Below, piece after piece: positions 15,351-23,284 of a DNA stretch of 23,287 nt. Within the stretch, counting starts at the first letter, position 1. Each line of letters begins with the position of its first letter. The translations under genes and the position numbers were made by a program. The DNA comes from DAOTZU01 sp034433995. GTDB taxonomy: Bacteria; Chloroflexota; Anaerolineae; UBA1429. Location: positions 1 to 23,287 of the forward strand of contig DAOTZU010000219.1 of assembly GCA_034433995.1 (NCBI GenBank), in the 5' to 3' direction. The notes beneath the pieces are model-generated. The model saw nothing but the letters and a program-made list of their open reading frames with translations. It made no database searches and was not told the DNA's origin.

Positions 15351-16451
15351 TCAGCGCAAGAACTCTTGGATAGCCCCCACCACCTCCTCGATCTGCCCCT
15401 GGGTAAGCTCCGGATAGATGGGCAGGGAGAGGATCTCGCGGGCACACTGTTCGGCGACGGGACAGCTCCCCGGCCCAAGGCCCAGGTGGGCATACGCCGG
15501 CTGCAGGTGCACCGGCAGAGGATAGTGCACGCTGGCGCCGATCCCCTTGGCCTGAAGATGGGCCAAAAGGGCATCGCGGCGGGGCACCCGCACAGCATAG
15601 ACGTGATAGACGGCGCGGCATCCCGGCGCCTCGTAAGGGGTCACTACCCCCAAAGGCGCCAAAAGGGCACTGTACGTGGCGGCGTGGCGCCGCCGCGCCT
15701 CGTTCCAATCGTCCAGATGGTTCAGCTTCACGCCGAGGATGGCCGCTTGGAGGGCATCCAGGCGATAGGTGTAGCCCACCATGCCATGCTCATACTTGCT
15801 GATGCGGCCGTGGTCGCGCAGCTTGCGGATGCGGTCGGCCAGGGCGGGGTCGTTGGTGGTGACCAGGCCGCCATCGCCGGCCGCGCCCAAGTTCTTGCTG
15901 GGATAGAAGCTGAAACAGCCCAGATCGCCCAGACCGCCCGTCTTGCGTCCGCGATACGTGGCCCCGACCGCTTGGCAGGCGTCCTCGATGACCCACACAT
16001 GATGGCGCCGGCCGATCTCCTGGATCGGCGCCATCTCGGCCGGCTGCCCATAAAGATGCACCGGGATGATGGCCTTGGTGCGCGGCGTGATGGCCGCCTC
16101 GATTTTCTCCGGATCGATATTATAGGTGCGAGGATCGATATCGGCCAAGACGGGCTTGGCGCCCACATGGGAGATGGCCGCCGCGGTGGCGATGAAGGTA
16201 AAGGGCGTGGTGATCACCTCATCGCCCGGGCCGACTCCGCAGACCATCAGGGACAATTGCAGCGCCGCCGTGCCCGAATCTACCCCCACGGCGTACTCCA
16301 CGCCACAGTAGCGGGCAAAGGCCTGTTCAAAGGCCTCCACCTCCGGGCCGAGGATGAAACTGGTGTTCTCCAAGACGCGGGCCACGGCTGCATCAAGCTC
16401 AGGTTTGATGGCGCGATACTGCGCCTTCAGGTCAACCAGTGGGATAGCCAT
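15351..16451 (-). CDS. DegT/DnrJ/EryC1/StrS family PLP-dependent aminotransferase
   Basis: 366-aa fold-type I aminotransferase acting on a nucleotide-linked or other keto-sugar, or a related substrate. It has the opening I-P-L-V-D-L-K-A-Q-Y (residues 3-12), G-V-D-S-G-T-A-A-L (56-64), T-P-F-T-F-I-A-T (82-89), E-D-A-C-Q-A-V-G-A (156-164) and the Schiff-base lysine K186 in S-F-Y-P-S-K-N-L-G. The ATG at 16451 fits the family N-terminus; the frame is open upstream but AAAGGA lies about 11 nt before this ATG. No glycosyltransferases or nucleotide-sugar genes are nearby, so the sugar substrate is unknown. Shares a transcript with pfp. Confidence 0.93.
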   Translation of the reverse strand: MAIPLVDLKAQYRAIKPELDAAVARVLENTSFILGPEVEAFEQAFARYCGVEYAVGVDSGTAALQLSLMVCGVGPGDEVITTPFTFIATAAAISHVGAKPVLADIDPRTYNIDPEKIEAAITPRTKAIIPVHLYGQPAEMAPIQEIGRRHHVWVIEDACQAVGATYRGRKTGGLGDLGCFSFYPSKNLGAAGDGGLVTTNDPALADRIRKLRDHGRISKYEHGMVGYTYRLDALQAAILGVKLNHLDDWNEARRRHAATYSALLAPLGVVTPYEAPGCRAVYHVYAVRVPRRDALLAHLQAKGIGASVHYPLPVHLQPAYAHLGLGPGSCPVAEQCAREILSLPIYPELTQGQIEEVVGAIQEFLR

Positions 16452-16518
16452 AGGCAAGATGTCCTTTCGCGTGATGGGTGGCACAGGAATCCATCGGCCC
16501 CGGAGGCCACCAGCCCAT

Positions 16519-16547
16519 AGTTTAGCACGTTCGTTATCCGGGAGCAA
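16519..16547 (-). promoter_or_regulatory. Promoter of the aminotransferase-pfp unit
   Basis: Minus-strand TTGCTC (16547-16542), 17-nt spacer, TAAACT (16524-16519) with a TG extension (TGCTAAACT). It lies about 68 nt upstream of the ATG at 16451 and begins 9 nt from the edge of repeat copy 2. Confidence 0.6.
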
Positions 16548-16556
16548 CAAGCCCGC

Positions 16557-16697
16557 GAGGGTGTCGAGAAATGCCCCCGTCGGTTAGAAACCGACGTCTG
16601 GGGATGGTAAGCCCGCGCCGCGGGCTTGGCAAGCAGAGCCGTCGGATTCCATCCGACGGCGGGCAAGGCCTCTACATGCCTTTTTTCAACACCCTCC
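16557..16697. repeat. Palindromic dispersed repeat, copy 2
   Basis: The complete-looking copy, 141 bp, in the same orientation as copy 1. Left end GAGGGTGTCGAGAAA (16557-16571) is an imperfect inverse of the right end (16682-16696), 13 of 15 positions matching. Between them are three hairpins: CGTCGGTT/AACCGACG with loop AGA (16578-16596), AAGCCCGC/GCGGGCTT with loop GCC (16609-16627) and GCCGTCGGAT/ATCCGACGGC with loop TCC (16638-16660). Compared with copy 1 the stems are identical; two of four differences are in hairpin loops and the other two are adjacent bases at 16676-16677. It fills the gap between the end of the DUF512 gene and the aminotransferase promoter. No target-site duplication was evident. 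Confidence 0.9.
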
Positions 16698-16726
16698 GGC
16701 CCGCCGGGCAAGGGATAGGGCGGGGG

Positions 16727-18022
16727 CTACGCGAACGCGTCCCAGACCTCGCTCAACGTGGCGGCCAGATGCACGGGCACGCCCAGGCGGTCGGTGCATT
16801 CCTCCAGGGTTACCTCGTCCAGGGTGCGTAGGCCGGCAGCGTCGAACATGGCGCGGGGCAGGAACACGCGCTCGCCCAGGTCGCGCCCGGCCAAGGCGGC
16901 CAACACATCTTGGCCCGTGAGGAGGCCCGAGACGGTGACGCTGGGGCCAAAAAAGCGGTTGCTCACCGGCACCAGGCGCACCTCCACCCCCGTCCGCGCG
17001 GTGAATTGGTCCGCCAAGCGCGCCAGGGTGGGCGCGATGAGGGTGCCCGAGACCCATGTCACCCGCCGGAGGGCGCTAGGACGGCGTTTGCGCCGCCGCG
17101 CCCGCGCCCAATCCTCCAACAGAGCGCGCACCAAGCCCACGCCGTTCTCCCGCTGGGCGTCGGTATCGTAAAAAGCCTTGGGAGGGATGGGCCGGCCGGC
17201 CAGCAGGTAAAGTTCATCCGCAGGGAAGAGCCACGTGCACCCCAGGCGAGCGCGCAGGTCTTGGGCCACCTCGGCCGCGAGGTCCAGCACGGCAGCGGCC
17301 TCCTCCGGCCGCAAGGCCCGCACGGGGCCGGTGTGGTAGCGCGTCAACCCCACGGGGACGAGGGCCAAGGTGCGCACGGTGGGCCAAAGCTCGGCCAACT
17401 CTGCGATGGAACGGCGCAATATGGCGCCGTCGTTCAACCCTGGCCAAAGGACGATCTGCCCGTGAACGGCAATGCCCATCTCCCCCAAGCGACGCAATTG
17501 CGCGAGGATATCCGGCGCCTGGGGATTGCCCAACACTCGGCGACGCACCGCCAAATCGGTGGCGTGCACCGAGACATAAAGGGGGCTGAGGCGCTGCTCG
17601 CCGATGCGCTGCCAATCGGCCTCGGTCAAATTGGTCAAGGTGATGAAATTGCCCAGGAGGAAGGAATAGCGATAATCATCGTCCCGCACATAGAGGGAGC
17701 GCCGCAAGCCTTTGGGCATCTGTTGGACGAAACAAAAGGGACAGCGGTTGTCACATTGGCGCAGGCCATCAAAGAGGGGCTCGGCAAAATCCAAGCCCAA
17801 ATCCTCGTCATAGTCGCGCTCGACCACCAGGATATGGCGCTGCCCAGCCCGCACCACCTCCAGCTCCAACACTTCTTCGGCGGCATAGTACTGATAGTCG
17901 AGCACATCGCGCAAGGGGTGACCGTTGATGCGCACCAGCACATCGCCCGGCTCCAGGCCCACCTCGGCGCCCACGCTGCCCGGCCGCACCGTGGTGATCA
18001 CCCCACCCACGCCTTGGGCCAT
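16727..18022 (-). CDS. DUF512/TIGR03279-family PDZ and radical-SAM-like Fe-S protein
   Basis: 431-aa protein of the DUF512 family. Residues about 5-65 form a PDZ-like domain (G-V-I-T-T-V-R-P-G-S-V-G-A-E-V-G-L-E-P-G-D). A cysteine motif C-x3-C-x2-C is at C90, C94 and C97, followed by F-V-Q-Q-M-P-K-G-L-R and a radical-SAM-like barrel with L-Y-V-S-V-H-A-T and H-G-Q-I-V-L-W-P-G-L-N-D-G. The C-terminal DUF512 domain begins after about residue 270. The biochemical function is unknown for the family; an Fe-S cluster and SAM chemistry are inferred. The ATG at 18022 with GAGGG upstream begins 10 nt after the cmk stop. Last gene of the dacA operon. Confidence 0.88.
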   Translation of the reverse strand: MAQGVGGVITTVRPGSVGAEVGLEPGDVLVRINGHPLRDVLDYQYYAAEEVLELEVVRAGQRHILVVERDYDEDLGLDFAEPLFDGLRQCDNRCPFCFVQQMPKGLRRSLYVRDDDYRYSFLLGNFITLTNLTEADWQRIGEQRLSPLYVSVHATDLAVRRRVLGNPQAPDILAQLRRLGEMGIAVHGQIVLWPGLNDGAILRRSIAELAELWPTVRTLALVPVGLTRYHTGPVRALRPEEAAAVLDLAAEVAQDLRARLGCTWLFPADELYLLAGRPIPPKAFYDTDAQRENGVGLVRALLEDWARARRRKRRPSALRRVTWVSGTLIAPTLARLADQFTARTGVEVRLVPVSNRFFGPSVTVSGLLTGQDVLAALAGRDLGERVFLPRAMFDAAGLRTLDEVTLEECTDRLGVPVHLAATLSEVWDAFA

Positions 18023-18032
18023 GCCCCATCCC

Positions 18033-18719
18033 TCACCGCGCCAAGGCGGCCAGCGCCAGGCCGTACAGGCGCTCCACCACCTCATCTATGCTGAGATGGG
18101 TGCTATCCACCACAATGGCCCCCGGAGCAACGCACAACGGCGCCTCCTCGCGGCTGCTATCGATGCGATCACGCCGCGCCAGCTCCGCCAAGACCGCCTC
18201 ATACGCCACGGGCTGGCCACGCTGGAGCATCTCCCGATGGCGGCGCCGGGCGCGCTCCTCCAGGGTGGCATCCAAGTAGATCTTGAGCTCCGCCTCGGGC
18301 AGCACCACGCTGCCGATATCGCGTCCCACCATGACCACGCTCCCGGCCTGGCCGATGCGCCGCTGCTGACGGGTGAGGGCCAGGCGCACGCCCTTGTAGG
18401 CCGAGACGGGGGAAACGTGATGGTTCACCTCCGGGCGGCGGATCTCCCAGGTAATATCCTGACCATCGGCCAAGACGGTGTATTGGCGGCCATCGGCCAC
18501 CGTGGGCCGCATGACCTCGATGGTCAGCGTCTCCGCCAGATGGGTGATGGCCGGCTCGTCCTCGATGGCCAGCCCGCGCTGCAAGGCCACCCAGGTGACG
18601 GCGCGATACATCACGCCGGTATCGAAATAGAGATAGCCCAGCCTAGCGGCCAGCAGGCCGCCCACGGTGCTTTTGCCCGAGGCCGCCGGGCCGTCGATGG
18701 CGATGGTGATCCCTTTCAC
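18033..18719 (-). CDS. cmk: Cytidylate kinase
   Basis: Phosphorylates CMP and dCMP using ATP; cytosolic. With the GTG at 18719 the product is 228 aa and opens K-G-I-T-I-A-I-D-G-P, exactly the family N-terminus, with the P-loop GPAASGKS at residues 10-17, Y-F-D-T-G-V-M-Y-R-A-V-T near 35-45, and G-R-D-I-G-S-V-V-L-P in the middle. AAGGTG lies 6 nt upstream of this GTG. An in-frame ATG at 18758 would add 13 residues that do not belong to the family. The start overlaps the annotated end of rluB by 77 nt, which is unusual and discussed as a finding. Confidence 0.93.
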   Translation of the reverse strand: MKGITIAIDGPAASGKSTVGGLLAARLGYLYFDTGVMYRAVTWVALQRGLAIEDEPAITHLAETLTIEVMRPTVADGRQYTVLADGQDITWEIRRPEVNHHVSPVSAYKGVRLALTRQQRRIGQAGSVVMVGRDIGSVVLPEAELKIYLDATLEERARRRHREMLQRGQPVAYEAVLAELARRDRIDSSREEAPLCVAPGAIVVDSTHLSIDEVVERLYGLALAALAR

Positions 18720-19551
18720 TTGCCTCACCTTGATCGGATTTTTTCTCCAGCACCCCATCGGGGTCGGGCCGCAAGCCCACGGAAATCCGCAGACTCTGGG
18801 CCTCCCTGTGGCTCAACCAGCGCCCCTGGCCGGGCGTCAGTTCCCCCAAATGCAACGCTCCCAAACGCACACGGATCAACCGGTGGACGGGATAGCCCAA
18901 CACCTCGAACATGCGCCGGATCTGCCGTTTATGGCCCTCCTCCAGGATGACCCGCACCCAGCTACATCCCGCCGGCGCGGCCTCGCCCCGCCAACGCCAC
19001 TGGGCAGGCAGCGCCTCCGCCTGGCCGCGGACGAACAATTGCTTCGTCTCATCCTGAATGTGCACCCCTTGGGCCAACCGCGCCAACTCCTCGGCGCTCG
19101 GCCGCCCTTCCACGGCGACGATATACTCTTTTTGCTGGTGGTGGCGTGGGTGCATCAGGCGGTAGGCCAGCTCGCCATCGTTGGTCAAGAGGAGCAGGCC
19201 CTCGCTATCATAATCCAGCCTCCCCGCCGGATAGAGCCGCTCCTCGCTCTCCACCAAAGATAAAACGGTGGGCCGGCCTTGGGGATCGTGCACCGTGGAA
19301 AGGTATCCCACGGGCTTGTAGAGCAGGTAATAGACCAACCGCCGCTCGCGAGGCACCACCGGCCGGCCATCGAATTCGATGAGATCTATGCCCGGACGGG
19401 CGCGGCTACCCAACGTCGTCACCACCTGGCCGTTCACCTTCACCCGGCCCGCCAGGATATACTCCTCGCATTTGCGCCGCGCGGCGATGCCGGCGTGGGC
19501 CAAGATCTTTTGCAGGCGTTCACCCCGAGGATCCACAGCATCAGCGGGCAT
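18643..19551 (-). CDS. rluB: RluB/RsuA-family rRNA pseudouridine synthase
   Basis: Isomerises a uridine of ribosomal RNA (23S if RluB-like) to pseudouridine. The S4 RNA-binding domain is at about residues 9-56 (L-Q-K-I-L-A-H-A-G-I-A-A-R-R-K) and the catalytic aspartate is D113 in A-G-R-L-D-Y-D-S-E-G-L-L-L-L-T-N-D-G. R-Q-I-R-R-M-F lies near 217-223. The ATG at 19551 overlaps the dacA stop by 11 nt and has AGGTG upstream. As read, the protein is 302 aa and its last 28 or so residues (R/H/G-rich) are an out-of-frame reading of the cmk P-loop region. A one-base shift at the A6 tract (18744-18739) would end it at 18725, just before cmk. The true C-terminus is uncertain. Confidence 0.9.
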   Translation of the reverse strand: MPADAVDPRGERLQKILAHAGIAARRKCEEYILAGRVKVNGQVVTTLGSRARPGIDLIEFDGRPVVPRERRLVYYLLYKPVGYLSTVHDPQGRPTVLSLVESEERLYPAGRLDYDSEGLLLLTNDGELAYRLMHPRHHQQKEYIVAVEGRPSAEELARLAQGVHIQDETKQLFVRGQAEALPAQWRWRGEAAPAGCSWVRVILEEGHKRQIRRMFEVLGYPVHRLIRVRLGALHLGELTPGQGRWLSHREAQSLRISVGLRPDPDGVLEKKSDQGEASERDHHRHRRPGGLGQKHRGRPAGR

Positions 19552-20638
19552 ACAGGGGCACCTCGGTGAGGGTCTGCTCGGCCAACTGCACCACCAACGC
19601 CCCCACGGGCCGAGCGGGATCGGGGTTCTCGGGAAGCTCATCCAAACGCCGGTAAAAGGAGGCCATGGCCACCTGCCACGGCTTGACCAGGAGCGTCAGC
19701 GGAGCATTGAGGTACAGCTCATGCCACCGGCCGGCGGCATCTTGATAGCGGTTCTGGTCCGTGGGGAGCAATTCCACCCGGAGCTCGGCATAGTTGGCAT
19801 AGTAGTAATCCAACAGGAGCACCATATCGGTGAAACGATCCTGGGAACCCATCACCACCGCCACCACTTTGCCGGCGGGGCGTTCCACCACCACCACCAA
19901 ACACTCCCCCGCCTTGTCGGTGGTGCCCGTCTTGACGCCAATGGTGCCCGGATAGGTGTTGAGCAACTTGTTGGTGGAGATGAGCCGCCGACCGGCGACG
20001 ATGGCCTCGGGCCGGCGCACGATATCGGCGAACACGGGGTTGCTCAAGGCGTGATAGGCGATCAAGGCGGCATCATGGGCCGACATGTAGGCGTTCTTGC
20101 TATCCAGGCCGTGGGGGTTGGTGAAATGGGTCTCCTGCAAGCCCCAACGGGCCACCAGCTCGTTCATCCAGCCCACGAAGGTGTTCACATCCTTGCCCAG
20201 GCTGCGGGCGATGGTCATAGCCGCGGCGTTATCCGAGGGGATGAGCAAGATAAAGAGCAGGTCGCGCAGGCTCAACAGCTCGCCATTGTTGAGGCCCGCC
20301 GCGCTCCACACGGCGAGATCCTCATTTTGCACCCGATACTCTTTTTCCAACTTGCCCCGTTCCAGGGCGACGATGGCGGTGACCATCTTGGCAAAGCTGG
20401 CCATGGGGCGCTTCTCGTGCTCGTTGCGGGCGTAAAGGATATCGCCGGTGCGCACGTTGGCCAAAAGGGCCGCAGCCGCCGTCAACTCGGGCGGGGGGAC
20501 CTCCTTGAGGGCATAAAGCTGCTGGGGCGTAAAGCGACGACGGGCCAGGTCGCCATCGGTCAAGACCGGCGGCCCAAAGGCCAAACAAAAGGAACTGAGG
20601 ACACAGAGCAGGAACAGAGCAAGCCGTCGCGCTCGCAT
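19541..20638 (-). CDS. dacA: D-alanyl-D-alanine carboxypeptidase (penicillin-binding protein 5 type)
   Basis: Trims the terminal D-Ala from peptidoglycan peptides at the outer face of the membrane. The 365-aa protein starts with a signal peptide (M-R-A-R-R then a Leu-rich core to about residue 21). Active-site motifs are S81-F-A-K84 (SxxK), S135-D-N137 (SxN) and K236-T-G (KTG). A C-terminal extension of about 100 residues follows, as in PBP5-type enzymes. I chose the ATG at 20638 because GAGGGAGAT lies directly upstream and the signal peptide begins there; an in-frame upstream frame exists but reaches the promoter. Its presence with an MreB-independent D-Ala trimming enzyme implies a peptidoglycan wall, so a monoderm or wall-bearing cell. 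Confidence 0.95.
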   Translation of the reverse strand: MRARRLALFLLCVLSSFCLAFGPPVLTDGDLARRRFTPQQLYALKEVPPPELTAAAALLANVRTGDILYARNEHEKRPMASFAKMVTAIVALERGKLEKEYRVQNEDLAVWSAAGLNNGELLSLRDLLFILLIPSDNAAAMTIARSLGKDVNTFVGWMNELVARWGLQETHFTNPHGLDSKNAYMSAHDAALIAYHALSNPVFADIVRRPEAIVAGRRLISTNKLLNTYPGTIGVKTGTTDKAGECLVVVVERPAGKVVAVVMGSQDRFTDMVLLLDYYYANYAELRVELLPTDQNRYQDAAGRWHELYLNAPLTLLVKPWQVAMASFYRRLDELPENPDPARPVGALVVQLAEQTLTEVPLYAR

Positions 20639-20676
20639 GATCTCCCTCGTAGCCTTGGACGCGGCCAGGTGAGGGG

Positions 20677-20705
20677 ATTGTACCCGAAGGCGCAAAGAGC
20701 GTCAA
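20677..20705 (-). promoter_or_regulatory. Strong promoter of the dacA-rluB-cmk-DUF512 operon
   Basis: Minus-strand TTGACG (20705-20700), exact 17-nt spacer, TACAAT (20682-20677). Both hexamers match the housekeeping-sigma consensus at five of six positions. Start near 20670 gives a leader of about 30 nt to the ATG at 20638. Confidence 0.8.
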
Positions 20706-20801
20706 ACAGAGGGGGCTTGCGCCCAGCTTCCGTCAAGCCACCGCTCAGTGTAAGGCTGCGCCGCGGGTGCCGGCACCAGGCGTTGGCGCCCCAAAAAGCT
20801 C

Positions 20802-20831
20802 TAGACAAAGGCCAAGCCATGCAAGTATAAT
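20802..20831 (+). promoter_or_regulatory. Promoter of comEC
   Basis: TAGACA (20802-20807), 18-nt spacer, TATAAT (20826-20831). Predicted start near 20839, about 30 nt before the ATG at 20869. It is divergent from the dacA promoter, with about 95 bp between the two -35 boxes. Confidence 0.75.
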
Positions 20832-20868
20832 CGCTTCAGGGGCGCATACATCTCCGGCTGAGACACAG

Positions 20869-23250
20869 ATGACCCTCATCTATCTTACCCTGGCCTGGTT
20901 CTTGGGCTTGATCCTGGCGCGCCACACCGGGTTTCCCCTGGCGGTGTGGCTGGGGCTGGGGTTGACCGCCGTGGTGGGGCTGGGCTTGGCGCGCAAGTCG
21001 TCCCAGGGTCGGTTGGCGGCGGCGTTGGTCCTCCTGGCTGCGTTGGGAGGCGGCCGCTATACCTTGGCCCAGCCCAACATAGATGCCCACCACCTGGCCT
21101 ACTATAACGACCGAGGCCCGACCATCTTGCGCGGCGCGGTCTCGGCCGAGCCCAGCGTGCGCAGCACCTACACCCAGCTTGAACTGGCCGTGGAGGAGAT
21201 CGAACAGGGCGGGCGCACCATCCCCGTGCACGGCAAGGCAGTGTTCGATGTGCCCTTTTACAGCGATTTCGCCTATGGCGATGTGCTCCAAGTGGAAGGG
21301 CGGCTGGAGACGCCGCCTGTGTTGGAGGATTTCTCCTATCGCGAGTACCTCGCCAGCCGTGGGGTGCATTCCTTGCTGCGCCGCCCTCAGGTGACCAAGC
21401 TTGCCCGGCCGCCCAAGGGCTCGGCCCTGCTGCGGGCCATCCTCCGCGCCAAAAGCGCCCTGCGCCGCACCATCGAGGCGATCCTACCTGAACCCGACGC
21501 CGGCCTGCTCAGCGGCATCCTCCTGGGCCTGGGCCACACCCTGCCCGATGACCTCAGCGCCGCCTTCCGCGCCGTGGGGCTAACCCACATCATCGTCATT
21601 TCGGGGTTCAACATCGGCGTGCTCTCCCAGGCGGTCTTGGCCGTCTCCCAGCGCGTGCTGCTGCGTTGGTTGGCACTGGCGGCCAACGTGGTGGCCATCT
21701 TGGCGTATGTGCTGCTGGTCGGCCCCTCGCCGCCGGTGGTGCGCGCCGCCACCATGGGAGGCCTGGTCATCCTGGGACAGTTCGCCGGCCGGCGCAGCCA
21801 TGCCCTCACCAGCCTGGCCGCCGCCGGCCTGTTCATGACCCTGGCCGACCCTTTGCTCCTTTGGAGCGTCAGCTTTCAGCTCTCCTTCGCCGCCACCTTG
21901 GCCTTGGTGGTCCTGGAACCCCTGCTCACCCGCGAGGTCTCTGCCTGGCTTACGGCTGGGGTTGGTCCTCAACGGGCGGCCGGTGGGCTGCGCCTTCTGC
22001 GCGACCTCCTCCTGGCCACCACAGCGGCCCAACTGGTCACCCTGCCCATCATCGCGTATCACTTTCAGCAGGTCTCCCTCATCGCCCTGGTGGCCAATGT
22101 TCTGGTGCTGCCCGTCCAGCCAGCCATGATGATCCTGGGCCTCAGCGCCATGGTGTTGGGAGCGCTGTGGCTTCCCGCCGGCCGGGCGGCAGGCTGGCTC
22201 GTCTGGCCCTTCTCCCGTTATTCCCTGCTGGTCATCCAGGGGCTGGCCCGGGTGCCCTGGGCCGCGATGGAGCTACCTCGCCTGGGCCAGGGTTGGGTCT
22301 GGGCCGGATATGGGCTGCTCTGCCTGTTCCTTTTCCTTCGGCAAAAGGGGCGTTTACGGGCAGCGATCCTCAGCGCGGGGCATTATCTCCGCTTGGATCG
22401 CGGCCTCGTCTTGGGCTTGGCGCTCGCGACCGCATGGGTTTGGGGCAGCATCCCCGGCCTGCCCGATGGCCGGCTGCATCTGTATTTCCTCGATGTGGGC
22501 CAGGGAGACGCCATCCTCTTGCGCAGCCCCGGCGGGCGCTGGATCTTGGTGGATGGCGGCCCGGACCCCTTGCTCCTGGCCTCGCGCCTGGGCCAGATCA
22601 TGCCCTTTTGGCAGCGCCGCCTCGATTTGGTCGTCGCCACCCACACGGACCAGGATCATCTGGCCGGCCTGGTGGCCGCGCTGGAGCGGTATCGGGTGGC
22701 GCGGGTCATGGTCAGCGCCGCGGAGGGGACCAGCGCCCTGGAGGCCTTTTGGCGCGAGGCGGTGGCGGCGGAGGGCGCGGAGGTGATCCTCGCCCAGCAG
22801 GGCACTTGCCTGGACTTGGGCCATGCCGTGCGCCTGGAGGTGCTCCATCCCCCGCCCACACCCTTGCCCGCCGACAAGGGCGATACGAACCGCAACTCCC
22901 TCGTGCTGCAGATCCGCTACGGGCACTTTCAGGCCTTTTTGACGGCGGATATTGACGCTCCGGCGGAGGAGCATCTCCTCGCCTCCGGGATGCCCTTGGG
23001 CTCCACCCTCCTAAAGGTCTCGCACCACGGCGCCGGCTCGGCCACCTCAGCGCGCTTTCTAGAGGCCGTGCGGCCACAATTGGCCGTGATCAGCGTGGGC
23101 CAGAACCGTTTCGGCCATCCCAGCCCACAGGTGTTGGAACGGCTCGGCGCCGCCGGCGCCCGGATGCTGCGCACCGACGAGCAAGGCACCATCGTCTGCA
23201 GCACCGATGGCCGAGAGTGTTGGATCAGAACTCTTCAGACCCGCCGCTGA
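20869..23250 (+). CDS. comEC: ComEC/Rec2-family DNA-uptake channel with metallo-beta-lactamase domain
   Basis: Inner-membrane channel that moves single-stranded DNA into the cytoplasm during natural transformation. The 793-aa protein has the full three-part layout: an N-terminal DUF4131 region with two or three membrane helices and an OB-like domain (about residues 1-180), the polytopic Competence core (about 200-480, with H-I-I-V-I-S-G-F-N and S-F-Q-L-S-F-A-A-T) and a C-terminal metallo-beta-lactamase domain. In the latter D542-V-G-Q-G-D, H592-T-D-Q-D-H597 and S718-H-H-G are intact, as in forms proposed to degrade the non-transforming strand. The ATG at 20869 was chosen since a promoter at 20826-20831 lies inside the longer frame; its ribosome-binding site is weak. 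Confidence 0.95.
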   Translation: MTLIYLTLAWFLGLILARHTGFPLAVWLGLGLTAVVGLGLARKSSQGRLAAALVLLAALGGGRYTLAQPNIDAHHLAYYNDRGPTILRGAVSAEPSVRSTYTQLELAVEEIEQGGRTIPVHGKAVFDVPFYSDFAYGDVLQVEGRLETPPVLEDFSYREYLASRGVHSLLRRPQVTKLARPPKGSALLRAILRAKSALRRTIEAILPEPDAGLLSGILLGLGHTLPDDLSAAFRAVGLTHIIVISGFNIGVLSQAVLAVSQRVLLRWLALAANVVAILAYVLLVGPSPPVVRAATMGGLVILGQFAGRRSHALTSLAAAGLFMTLADPLLLWSVSFQLSFAATLALVVLEPLLTREVSAWLTAGVGPQRAAGGLRLLRDLLLATTAAQLVTLPIIAYHFQQVSLIALVANVLVLPVQPAMMILGLSAMVLGALWLPAGRAAGWLVWPFSRYSLLVIQGLARVPWAAMELPRLGQGWVWAGYGLLCLFLFLRQKGRLRAAILSAGHYLRLDRGLVLGLALATAWVWGSIPGLPDGRLHLYFLDVGQGDAILLRSPGGRWILVDGGPDPLLLASRLGQIMPFWQRRLDLVVATHTDQDHLAGLVAALERYRVARVMVSAAEGTSALEAFWREAVAAEGAEVILAQQGTCLDLGHAVRLEVLHPPPTPLPADKGDTNRNSLVLQIRYGHFQAFLTADIDAPAEEHLLASGMPLGSTLLKVSHHGAGSATSARFLEAVRPQLAVISVGQNRFGHPSPQVLERLGAAGARMLRTDEQGTIVCSTDGRECWIRTLQTRR

Positions 23251-23255
23251 CCAAC

Positions 23256-23284
23256 TTGACAACCTTACCCCCCTATGGTATAAT
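23256..23284 (+). promoter_or_regulatory. Perfect consensus promoter at the window edge
   Basis: TTGACA (23256-23261), exact 17-nt spacer, TATAAT (23279-23284), plus a TG one base before the -10 box. It begins 6 nt after the comEC stop and must drive a gene or RNA beyond the window. Confidence 0.85.

Noticed and set aside
18725..18758. ATG at 18758 as the cmk start.
   Set aside because: It adds 13 residues foreign to the family and crosses the A6 tract; the GTG at 18719 has a better ribosome-binding site and gives the exact family N-terminus.
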